From IMG/VR virus record IMGVR_UViG_3300025810_000039, positions 1 through 32,552 of that record: a stretch of DNA of 32,552 nt, one strand, 5' to 3'. Positions 25,110-30,770 of this stretch are shown in pieces (position 1 is the first letter of the stretch; each line of letters starts with the position of its first letter). A program made the translations under genes and the position numbers. The notes beneath the pieces are model-generated. The model searched no databases. It was not told the DNA's origin and was given only the letters and a program-made list of their open reading frames with translations. Source of the stretch: a virus.

Positions 25110-25421
25110 TTAGTTTACCGACACATCATCATGTTGGATTTCATATTCAGTAATATGTTTGATTAGAGCGACATCCTCAATGATACCACAGTCTGCAAGG
25201 ATACTTGTAGCTTCATCTACATAGTCAGCTTTGATCACAATCACTCTTCCTGTTTGACTAATAAAGATTTCTTTGTCGTGTGCTTTTCCGACTTCTATAA
25301 GTAATGGACGTTCAGCACCTACAATTGGATCTGTTAGTGTGAACTCTACGGTGTTATACACGATAGCACGTATACCTGTAGTGTCACTGTCACGCCATTC
25401 GTTACCATTGTCATTAGACAT
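25110..25421 (-). CDS. Hypothetical protein
   Basis: 103 residues from the ATG at 25421 (AGAGGA upstream), overlapping the upstream gene by 8 nt. Sequence VEFTLTDPIVGAERPLLIEV...VIVIKADYVDEATSILADCG suggests an alpha/beta fold. Unrecognised. Confidence 0.65.
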   Translation of the reverse strand: MSNDNGNEWRDSDTTGIRAIVYNTVEFTLTDPIVGAERPLLIEVGKAHDKEIFISQTGRVIVIKADYVDEATSILADCGIIEDVALIKHITEYEIQHDDVSVN

Positions 25422-25617
25422 GTTTCCAAATCCTCTTCTCATGGACTGCTGCCCATTGACTTGCGTTTTGTTCGGCATGTTCAAAGATTGTCCAATCAAC
25501 ATCATCACCACTGTCGTCTGCATTAGCTTTTTCTGCATCTGCAATAGCAAGTAGTCTGGTGTATACTTTTGATTCAAACGTATCTTTACGTGCGTGTGGG
25601 TCTGTGAATATACTCAT
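25414..25617 (-). CDS. Small hypothetical protein
   Basis: 67 residues from the ATG at 25617, preceded by AGGAGT. Starts MSIFTDPHARKDTFESKVYT and is acidic in the middle (ANADDSGDDVDW). An upstream extension to 25764 would read back through a hairpin and lacks a ribosome site. Confidence 0.65.
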   Translation of the reverse strand: MSIFTDPHARKDTFESKVYTRLLAIADAEKANADDSGDDVDWTIFEHAEQNASQWAAVHEKRIWKHV

Positions 25618-25626
25618 TTTACTCCT

Positions 25627-25644
25627 ATGCGTGTTGTCGGTTCG
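25627..25644 (+). repeat. Third, weaker TTGTCGGTT repeat
   Basis: ATGCGTGTTGTCGGTTCG, related to the pair at 21708-21759 and followed by TCTAAAA. It lies in the leader of the 25414-25617 gene, near its ribosome site. Confidence 0.4.
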
Positions 25645-25721
25645 TCTAAAAATTCTTTGAGTGTCCCTCGTTATTGTAAGAGACACACAGATGTTTGTAC
25701 GAGATTCCCCGAAGGATGCAC

Positions 25722-25748
25722 AAAGTGCCCCTCGAAGGGGGACTTTTT
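25722..25748 (+). terminator. Possible terminator or stable hairpin, plus strand
   Basis: AAAGT, CCCCT, loop CGA, AGGGG, ACTTT, with one G/G mismatch, then a five-T run on the plus strand (25744-25748). Genes here run leftward, so it would stop rightward (antisense) transcripts, or act as an RNA stabiliser in the leader of the 25414-25617 gene. Confidence 0.5.
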
Positions 25749-25978
25749 GCGATGAAATTAACAAGCGCCTCTGGTGCTACAAGGTTAACTAAGACCGAGC
25801 ACACAGAGTCGCTATTCGAAACTGGCGAGATGTGGGTGTAACAGTGTGACTGGGATGCATCACCTATACGCAGTTTAATTTGTTACAGAGTCCCACTCGA
25901 CACAGTTGTAGCTGTGCCACTACCCTCGCAAGGCAGCATTGCAATTTGAAGATGCGTGATCTGTAATATAGACCACGA

Positions 25979-26143
25979 CTAGTTGTATTCCTGCTGTACA
26001 GGCAAACCTATGCTTCCATAGGATACTTTGAGTATGTAGCACTGAACACCCGAATCTGATTCTGCGATGTGCCCCACCGTGGTTATTAATCCATCGTGCT
26101 TAGGGTTCTTTTGAAGACGCAGTACGTGTACCGCTTGTTGCAT
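25979..26143 (-). CDS. Possible 54-residue protein
   Basis: 54 residues (MQQAVHVLRLQKNPKHDGLI start, then GHIAESDSGVQCYILKV). No good ribosome site, but the repeated CTGCTCTCTTCA leader element ends 25 nt upstream, as it does before two better-supported genes. Unrecognised. Confidence 0.42.
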   Translation of the reverse strand: MQQAVHVLRLQKNPKHDGLITTVGHIAESDSGVQCYILKVSYGSIGLPVQQEYN

Positions 26144-26168
26144 TTGTATTAGGACTACAACCAGATCC

Positions 26169-26211
26169 TGAAGAGAGCAGTCAGGTTAACCACAGAGGTC
26201 TGCCTGACTGC
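26169..26211 (-). promoter_or_regulatory. Leader element CTGCTCTCTTCA, copy 1
   Basis: On the minus strand a hairpin, GCAGTCAGG with CCTGACTGC (9 bp, 26203-26211 and 26177-26185), runs directly into TCTCTTCA. It precedes the possible gene at 25979-26143. One of four copies of the 12-base motif (26169-26180). Confidence 0.55.
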
Positions 26212-26330
26212 AATATTAGAACTGCCCTTTCTTCAAGGTACAATGTGTTCTAATAGAAGGGCATCTGAGTCATCCCATAGCTTACCACATTACTTTACAT
26301 AATGTACATACAGGTTTATCATCCCTGTAA

Positions 26331-26357
26331 TGAAGAGAGCAGATTAGTGTCATGCTC
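26331..26357 (-). promoter_or_regulatory. Leader element CTGCTCTCTTCA, copy 2
   Basis: Minus-strand stem GAGCA/TGCTC (26353-26357 with 26337-26341, 11-base loop) then TCTTCA. It lies just after the ancestral stop of the ssDNA-binding gene. The 26222-26272 region beyond it also contains an imperfect GCCCTT/AAGGGC hairpin. Confidence 0.55.
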
Positions 26358-26368
26358 AGGACATAGAA

Positions 26369-26527
26369 CTAGAACAGATCGCTAGCTGAACCTTGAACTT
26401 CTGTTGGCTCAATAGAACCTACAGCTTCAAAGTCTACACCGTTGCTAGGTGCATATACGATATGGTCTGTGATCTGTACAGCAGTAAGTGAACTACCCAC
26501 GCCTTTACGACCAGCTACATCATATGG
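26369..26527 (-). pseudogene. Stranded C-terminal tail of the ssDNA-binding gene
   Basis: Reading the minus strand through this copy of the repeat in the ancestral frame gives GVDFEAVGSIEPTEVQGSAS, then DLF and a stop at 26369. That is an acidic tail ending in Phe, as in T7 gp2.5 and bacterial SSB. The 98-bp duplication puts this tail out of frame with the present gene. Confidence 0.7.
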
Positions 26528-26626
26528 AAGTCTACACCGTTGTTAGGTGCATATACGATATGGTCTGTGATCTGTACAGCAGTAAGTGAACTACCCACGC
26601 CTTTACGACCAGCTACATCATATGGA
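26430..26626. repeat. 98-bp tandem duplication at the end of the ssDNA-binding gene
   Basis: Two adjacent 98-base units (26430-26527 and 26528-26625, plus one shared base) that differ at one position (C at 26445, T at 26543). Since 98 is not a multiple of 3, the event shifts the frame. The single difference suggests either time since duplication or two strain variants joined during assembly. Confidence 0.95.
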
Positions 26627-26976
26627 TATTGGAACACAATGACATTAGCTTTAGAGCCATTACCGATTGTAGTAAGCTTATCCATAGGTGTTAGGTCAGA
26701 GTTTACTACACGTACCTTACCGTTGTCTTCACCGTTAGCTTTATGTGCTTTACGTTTAAGACTAGCAGTGAACATACCTGTAGCGTCTTTGACTAATTCA
26801 CCATCTTTCCTGCGGAAGTTGATATAGTTATCCTCAAGTTCCTTGACCTTTGATTCGTCAGTAGTAGCAATCTGTAGCTCATACTGTTCAGTACCAAAGG
26901 GATTGACAGGTTTATCCAGTTTAGGATAGTTGATAGTTACATCAGTGATCTTGAAATTACGTACTTCTGTTAGCAT
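26515..26976 (-). CDS. Probable ssDNA-binding protein, tail lost by frameshifting duplication
   Basis: 153 residues from the ATG at 26976 (GGAAGG upstream). The opening FKITDVTINYPKLDKPVNPF and the beta-rich body (YELQIATTDESKV...VRVVNSDLTPMDK) resemble phage OB-fold ssDNA-binding proteins of the gp2.5/Enc34-like kind. The present reading ends GVDFHMM because of the 98-bp duplication. Without it the end would be an acidic tail closing with SASDLF, the kind that recruits polymerase and helicase partners. The leader carries hairpin H2 and the CTGCTCTCTTCA element. Function call is moderate; the frame disruption is certain in this sequence. Confidence 0.6.
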   Translation of the reverse strand: MLTEVRNFKITDVTINYPKLDKPVNPFGTEQYELQIATTDESKVKELEDNYINFRRKDGELVKDATGMFTASLKRKAHKANGEDNGKVRVVNSDLTPMDKLTTIGNGSKANVIVFQYPYDVAGRKGVGSSLTAVQITDHIVYAPNNGVDFHMM

Positions 26977-27020
26977 GGGATATTACCTTCCTTGCTGTTG
27001 ATTGTGACACAGGATGTGCC

Positions 27021-27049
27021 TGAAGAGAGCAGTTATATCACACATACTC
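27021..27049 (-). promoter_or_regulatory. Leader element CTGCTCTCTTCA, copy 3
   Basis: 44 nt upstream of the ssDNA-binding gene. The stem is GAGTA/TGCTC on the minus strand, where the changed base still forms a G-U wobble in RNA; on the plus strand it would be an A/C mismatch. This favours the leftward RNA as the functional strand. Confidence 0.6.
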
Positions 27050-27117
27050 AGGTGTGGGGCAGGTGTCAGTTCCTACCACTAGGCCGTTTAGATCTTCTGA
27101 CGTTTACCTAGGTCAGT

Positions 27118-27148
27118 CCAATTTGAGGACGCAGCTTGTCTGCGGCCT
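27118..27148 (-). promoter_or_regulatory. CTTGT-loop hairpin element H2
   Basis: Plus strand: AGG, A, CGCAG, loop CTTGT, CTGCG, G, CCT (27126-27148). On the minus strand CAAATTGG follows. It lies upstream of the ssDNA-binding gene (ATG at 26976) and after the membrane-protein cluster. Same architecture as H1 and H3 with paired base changes in the stem. Confidence 0.6.
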
Positions 27149-27155
27149 TCTATAG

Positions 27156-27317
27156 TTATTTGAATGCTTCTATGATTACTACAATCCAGAACACAGTAGC
27201 AATTGTGAACACCTCTTTGTACCTTAAGTACCAAGGTTTGTCACCGAATGTCATCCAATGCATTAGAGATAGTAACCCATATATGAACAAAGTTAACAGA
27301 ACAATAGATGTAATCAT
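27156..27317 (-). CDS. Small two-span membrane protein
   Basis: 53 residues with two hydrophobic spans (ITSIVLLTLFIYGLLSLM and FTIATVFWIVVIIEAF) separated by a basic loop. GGAG lies 5 nt before the ATG, which is 1 bp past the upstream stop. Last of three membrane genes in a row. Could be holin-like or act on the host membrane; no family recognised. Confidence 0.62.
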   Translation of the reverse strand: MITSIVLLTLFIYGLLSLMHWMTFGDKPWYLRYKEVFTIATVFWIVVIIEAFK

Positions 27318-27318
27318 G

Positions 27319-27486
27319 TTAGCTCCAATCTACAAGAGTTGCTGAGTATAGAACAACACCTGTAATAGTTAGTATTACAAATGTTATAATAAAGAATGGA
27401 TGTGAGTGACTCATGAGTGCTGCAAGAGAAAAGAAGAAGCCTATGAGTGTCAACAAGAGACCGAGGGTTGTGTTAGATACAGACAT
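27319..27486 (-). CDS. Small two-span membrane protein
   Basis: 55 residues with two hydrophobic spans (LGLLLTLIGFFFSLAALM and FFIITFVILTITGVVLY) joined by SHSHP. The ribosome site is GGGA. Two short spans in about 55 residues fit a small holin or membrane effector, but the early-type leftward location argues for a take-over rather than a lysis role. Confidence 0.62.
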   Translation of the reverse strand: MSVSNTTLGLLLTLIGFFFSLAALMSHSHPFFIITFVILTITGVVLYSATLVDWS

Positions 27487-27488
27487 GA

Positions 27489-27602
27489 TTATCCCAACTT
27501 TCTGTTTATGTAATCAATGATAGGTGCTAGACACATTACCCCAAGTGCCGCAAGGGAAGCTACTGTACATACAGCAACGATAACTACTGCTACATCAATC
27601 AT
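27489..27602 (-). CDS. 37-residue membrane protein
   Basis: One long hydrophobic span (VAVVIVAVCTVASLAALGVM) and a short polar end (DYINRKLG). GGACAATAAT precedes the ATG, 1 bp after the DUF4258-like stop. Chain position supports it. Confidence 0.58.
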   Translation of the reverse strand: MIDVAVVIVAVCTVASLAALGVMCLAPIIDYINRKLG

Positions 27603-27603
27603 A

Positions 27604-27813
27604 TTATTGTCCTTTCCAGAATACTGTAATAACGACAGAGACATCAAGGTTAGTAACTACATACAAACCTGATCTGTTATCAATGAATGTGAACTTGTTG
27701 TTAGGATCAGTTCTGTTAGGCATCTTGTTGCCTGTTTGTAAAGCAATGAAGATATCCTGAACAGATGCTCCTCTTTGAGCTAAGCGAACCTTAGCATGTT
27801 TAGTGATATGCAT
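27604..27813 (-). CDS. DUF4258-like small protein
   Basis: 69 residues from the ATG at 27813 (AAAGGAT upstream). The pattern ITKHAKVRLAQRGASVQDI...KFTFIDNRSGLYVVTNLDVSVVITVFW matches DUF4258, a RelE-like fold seen in phage and toxin-like genes. No antitoxin partner is evident; the next three genes encode membrane proteins. The leader holds a copy of the CTGCTCTCTTCA element 28 nt upstream. A role as an RNA-cleaving or structural RelE-like protein is possible but unshown. Confidence 0.68.
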   Translation of the reverse strand: MHITKHAKVRLAQRGASVQDIFIALQTGNKMPNRTDPNNKFTFIDNRSGLYVVTNLDVSVVITVFWKGQ

Positions 27814-27841
27814 GACAGATCCTTTCTTAGATCTTTGAGAA

Positions 27842-27867
27842 TGAAGAGAGCAGTTAGAAGCTTGCTC
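27842..27867 (-). promoter_or_regulatory. Leader element CTGCTCTCTTCA, copy 4
   Basis: Minus-strand stem GAGCA/TGCTC (27863-27867 with 27848-27852, 10-base loop) then TCTTCA, 28 nt before the DUF4258-like start. Same layout as copy 2. Confidence 0.6.
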
Positions 27868-27878
27868 AGGCTGTCCCC

Positions 27879-28076
27879 TTAGAGTAACTCTTCAGGGTAA
27901 GAACACATTCTTATCTCACGACAAGACTGGTTATGTTCAGACTCTAGAAACTGATCGTAGTCTAGGTTGTCTGATACAACTTCAGCACATGTGATGTTGA
28001 CACCAAAGTGTTCGGTTTTGTTGAACTGGACGTTACTGACAGTTCCATCAGTGTTAACAGAATATGTGAAAGACAT
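27879..28076 (-). CDS. Small acidic hypothetical protein, first gene of the leftward block
   Basis: 65 residues from the ATG at 28076 with a strong AAAGGAG site. Starts MSFTYSVNTDGTVSNVQFNK and is acidic in the second half. It is first after the non-coding hub and hairpin H3, the position of immediate-early host take-over genes in T7-like phages; function is unknown. Confidence 0.65.
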   Translation of the reverse strand: MSFTYSVNTDGTVSNVQFNKTEHFGVNITCAEVVSDNLDYDQFLESEHNQSCREIRMCSYPEELL

Positions 28077-28118
28077 ATCTGGTCTCCTTTCAGGAGTTTG
28101 AGGATAACATGATTGTTA

Positions 28119-28149
28119 CCATCTAGAGGACTCAGCTTGTCTGAGGCCT
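28119..28149 (-). promoter_or_regulatory. CTTGT-loop hairpin element H3
   Basis: Plus strand: AGG, A, CTCAG, loop CTTGT, CTGAG, G, CCT (28127-28149). On the minus strand CTAGATGG follows, about 43 nt before the ATG at 28076. Compared with H2, a G-C pair has become T-A in the stem, leaving pairing intact. Confidence 0.6.
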
Positions 28150-28233
28150 AGTATAAGACACTATAAGAGTCTATAAGTACTCAGAGTATCTATAGGATAC
28201 TTATAGTAGTATAGTAACATTCTTAGGCCTTTT

Positions 28234-28248
28234 CTATAAGGGGTATAT
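28234..28248 (+). promoter_or_regulatory. Candidate phage promoter, copy 3 (rightward)
   Basis: Exact CTATAAGGGGTATAT, facing TerL about 400 bases downstream. It is convergent with copy 4. Confidence 0.6.
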
Positions 28249-28329
28249 ACATTGAAGCATTGTCCTTCGGTACTCTCATAGTACACTCCCAGTACCCACC
28301 ATCTGGTAAAGATCTCAGTAAAGGACTAC

Positions 28330-28344
28330 ATATACCCCTTATAG
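28330..28344 (-). promoter_or_regulatory. Candidate phage promoter, copy 4 (leftward)
   Basis: Exact 15-base repeat on the minus strand, facing the small-gene block. A CCTTTTATAC stretch upstream resembles the CCTTTATG upstream of copy 5. Confidence 0.6.
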
Positions 28345-28373
28345 AGTATAAAAGGTTGTTTAATCCCTCTACA

Positions 28374-28429
28374 AGGCTCTGTGAGTGCCCTTAGGGGTAC
28401 TGAGAGTAGGTGTAGTACTCAGAGAGCCT
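28374..28429. repeat. 13-bp inverted repeat
   Basis: AGGCTCTGTGAGT (28374-28386) and ACTCAGAGAGCCT (28417-28429) pair with one mismatch around a 30-base centre. Can form a long hairpin in DNA or RNA; possible origin, packaging or leader structure. Confidence 0.6.
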
Positions 28430-28505
28430 AGCGGCGACTGAGCGAAGAGAGAAAGATACTATAAGTATCCCGAAGGGATTCAAAGATATGATTGAATGAT
28501 TAAGA

Positions 28506-28548
28506 GTACCCTGATTGATTGAGGGGGCTACGAAAGTAATCAGGGTAC
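28506..28548. repeat. 11-bp perfect inverted repeat upstream of TerL
   Basis: GTACCCTGATT (28506-28516) and AATCAGGGTAC (28538-28548), 21-base loop. Lies about 92 bases before the TerL start. No T-run follows, so it is more likely a binding site or leader structure than a terminator. Confidence 0.6.
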
Positions 28549-28640
28549 TTATATATATTGTTACTTTAATCAGGCTTACTCAAAGAAACACTTATAAACA
28601 ACCAGGGGTACTTAAACATATTCAGGGGACAACCATAGAT

Positions 28641-30293
28641 ATGAACAAAAAAGATATAGCTAAACTAATTAAAGAAAAGCAAAGAAGGTCTAGACTCAAA
28701 GACTATGAAGATAACTTCAGTAGATTTGCACAAGAACAAATACAAATTGTAACAAAAGATGTATCACAAGGCTTTGTACCATTTATATTTAACGAAGCTC
28801 AGAAGATAATTACAGAAAAACTGGAGAAACAAAAGAATGATACAGGAAAGGTTAGAGCAATTATTCTCAAAGCTCGTCAACAAGGTATCTCGACATACTG
28901 CGCTGGACGAGTCTTCTGGAAGAGTTACTATACTCCCTATGCGAGATCAGTTGTCATGGCTCATGATTCGGCTACGTCAGATGCTCTATTTAATATGTCA
29001 AAGAATCTTATCCGTAACATGGAGGGTGATCTTGCTCCTAAAGAAATACGTAGTAATGCTAAAGAAATTATTATTAATAGTCCCGCTATGTCTGATAAAG
29101 ATGCTACTGCTTCTTATCGATTATATACAGCGGGGTCTCCAGAAGCTGGACGAGGTACTACGCCAACTATAGCACACTGTTCAGAAGTAGCTTTCTGGCA
29201 ACATGACGAGAAGATCCTAGCAGGACTCTTCCAGGGTATCTCAAGTGCTGATGGAACAGAAGTTATCCTGGAGTCTACAGCTAATGGTGCTCAAGGGGAG
29301 TTCTACAGGCTCTGGAAGGGTGCTGTAGATGGTGATAATGAATACCTTCCAATCTTCTTACCGTGGTATATTACACCGGAATACACTAGAAAACCCCCAG
29401 AGAACATGGAGTTAACAGTTGAAGAAGAAAAACTACGAGATAAACATAGCCTTGACAACGGACAGATCTACTGGAGAAGGCTTAAGATTGCAGAAGGTGG
29501 AGAACTCAAGTTCAAACAAGAGTACCCATCAACAGCTGACGAAGCGTTTATTATGTCAGGATCTAACGTCTTCAACCTGGAGCGTCTGGACGCACTAGTA
29601 CCACAGTCCTACGAGAGAAGGTCTGAATGGGATCCTTCATCTAAAATGTTTGATGAAAACAAAGAAGGTTCTCTGTACATATACCAGTTCCCTGATTGGG
29701 ATTCACCTTATGTTATTGCTGCTGATGTTGCCCTGGGGGTAGGTCAAGATTATTCTGCTGCAGTTGTACTAAATAAGAATTATGAAGTAGTTGCTCATTA
29801 TAGGAACAATAAGATTGATCCATCTATGTGGGGAGATCTACTGTTTTACTTAGGGAGATACTACAACAATGCTTTGTTAGCTGTAGAATCTAACTCTATG
29901 GGTATTGCTACGTTACAGAAACTTGACAGTATGGGCTACATAAACTTATACAGACAAACTAAAGTAGCTAATGTATCTAAAGAAGAAGGTGTACGACTAG
30001 GGTTTAGAACTACATCTGCTACTAAACCTGTCATCATAGCAAACCTAAAGAACCTTATAGAAAACGAAGAGTTGTTAATACCTTCTGTTCAAATCATTAA
30101 GGAACTTAAGGATTATATATCTACTGATACAGGTAAAACAGAAGCTGCTCCTAACTGTTACGATGATTCAGTTATTGCATTAGCTATAGGATGTGAAGTA
30201 CTACGGACCCATTGGGATAAACTAGGTACCTCAAATGTATCCTGGAAACAGAAACTATCTACTATTGAACAAGTGGACACAAACTGGCTGTAA
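28641..30293 (+). CDS. Terminase large subunit
   Basis: 550 residues from the ATG at 28641 (AGGGGAC upstream); a TTG-initiated extension to 28515 would run through the inverted repeat. ATPase: KARQQGISTY is the Walker A-like motif, TIAHCSEVAFW the Walker B region and ESTANG the coupling motif. Nuclease: VIAADVALGVGQDYSAA, LLAVESNSMG and NCYDDSVIAL carry the acidic metal-binding residues of the RNase H-like fold. It cuts concatemers and drives DNA into the prohead through the portal, encoded at the end of this window. The small subunit is about 7 kb away, an unusual separation. Confidence 0.93.
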   Translation: MNKKDIAKLIKEKQRRSRLKDYEDNFSRFAQEQIQIVTKDVSQGFVPFIFNEAQKIITEKLEKQKNDTGKVRAIILKARQQGISTYCAGRVFWKSYYTPYARSVVMAHDSATSDALFNMSKNLIRNMEGDLAPKEIRSNAKEIIINSPAMSDKDATASYRLYTAGSPEAGRGTTPTIAHCSEVAFWQHDEKILAGLFQGISSADGTEVILESTANGAQGEFYRLWKGAVDGDNEYLPIFLPWYITPEYTRKPPENMELTVEEEKLRDKHSLDNGQIYWRRLKIAEGGELKFKQEYPSTADEAFIMSGSNVFNLERLDALVPQSYERRSEWDPSSKMFDENKEGSLYIYQFPDWDSPYVIAADVALGVGQDYSAAVVLNKNYEVVAHYRNNKIDPSMWGDLLFYLGRYYNNALLAVESNSMGIATLQKLDSMGYINLYRQTKVANVSKEEGVRLGFRTTSATKPVIIANLKNLIENEELLIPSVQIIKELKDYISTDTGKTEAAPNCYDDSVIALAIGCEVLRTHWDKLGTSNVSWKQKLSTIEQVDTNWL

Positions 30294-30400
30294 ACATATA
30301 GATACTCTTACTACCACTACACACACGGATAAATCGTACTCAAACCTATAGTGGAAGCCAAACAGTAATTTAATCTAAACACTATTCTGTGTCTTAATCC

Positions 30401-30415
30401 ATATACCCCTTATAG
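30401..30415 (-). promoter_or_regulatory. Candidate phage promoter, copy 5 (leftward, antisense to TerL)
   Basis: Exact 15-base repeat on the minus strand, 108 bases after the TerL stop. No leftward gene lies directly downstream; a transcript from here would be antisense to TerL. Confidence 0.55.
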
Positions 30416-30430
30416 AACATAAAGGATAAA

Positions 30431-30500
30431 AGGGTCACTAAGGACCCTAGAGTTCCGCGTTGTCCTCATACGTCCGGTGGTACGTAGCGGAAATACCACC
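30431..30500. other. Cluster of hairpins between TerL and the next gene
   Basis: AGGGTC/GACCCT (30431-30448) is followed by a nested stem: TTCCGC (30453) with GCGGAA (30487), and TACGT (30469) with ACGTA (30482). A competing stem pairs GGTGGTA (30476) with TACCACC (30494), so two folds exclude each other. The rest of 30294-30561 is AT-rich with nothing else recognisable except the ribosome site of the next gene. Confidence 0.5.
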
Positions 30501-30561
30501 ACTTATTTTATATACAGAAAAAATAAAAAGCAAGAAAAGCTAAACAAAATAGGAGAAAACT

Positions 30562-30759
30562 ATGTTGTTATTTAAAAAAACCTGGTTATTAGAAGAAGAC
30601 TATAAATCAGGAGATTCAATTGATATTTATCACGATGGTTTTGGTCGTATGCATGTTGAACGTCACGTGTCTCCAGAAGAACGTGAGTTTATCCAAAAGA
30701 AAAAACGATTAAGACTTCTTAAAGAAGAAGTAGAAACTTTAGAAAAAGAAGTATCATAA
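30562..30759 (+). CDS. Small hypothetical protein with C-terminal coiled coil
   Basis: 65 residues (AGGAG upstream). A short N-terminal region (GDSIDIYHDGFGRMHVERHV) is followed by a charged helix (KKKRLRLLKEEVETLEKEVS) with heptad spacing of Leu. First of a run of small rightward genes between TerL and the portal. Unrecognised. Confidence 0.65.
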   Translation: MLLFKKTWLLEEDYKSGDSIDIYHDGFGRMHVERHVSPEEREFIQKKKRLRLLKEEVETLEKEVS

Positions 30760-30770
30760 CGGAGGTTTGT

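Larger units (their letters stand above)
25618..25978. other. Non-coding stretch in the small-gene block
   Basis: About 360 bases with no convincing gene. It holds the third TTGTCGGTT repeat and a strong hairpin (25722-25746) but otherwise nothing recognisable. A TCGAAAC run near 25816 is not part of a cloverleaf that I can build. Confidence 0.6.
28077..28640. other. Non-coding regulatory hub (candidate origin/packaging region)
   Basis: About 560 bases between leftward and rightward blocks with no convincing gene. It holds hairpin H3, two convergent 15-base promoters, several inverted repeats and many GTACTC/GAGTAC words. The inverted repeats include CTATAAGTA at 28171/28198, a 13-bp pair at 28374/28417 with one mismatch, ATCCC-GAA-GGGAT at 28467, and GTACCCTGATT at 28506/28538. 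Such a density next to TerL suits a replication origin or packaging site. Confidence 0.6.

Noticed and set aside
25810-25840. tRNA-like TTCGAAAC stretch
   Set aside because: No acceptor, D or anticodon arms could be built around it.
26430-26626. CRISPR or phase-variable repeat array
   Set aside because: Only two adjacent units with no spacers; a simple tandem duplication explains it.
27136-27345. 69-residue plus-strand frame
   Set aside because: Antisense to the 27156-27317 membrane gene, which has a proper ribosome site and chain position, and overlaps hairpin H2.
28515-28640. 42-residue N-terminal extension of TerL
   Set aside because: Would start at TTG without a ribosome site and translate through the inverted repeat; the ATG at 28641 fits better.
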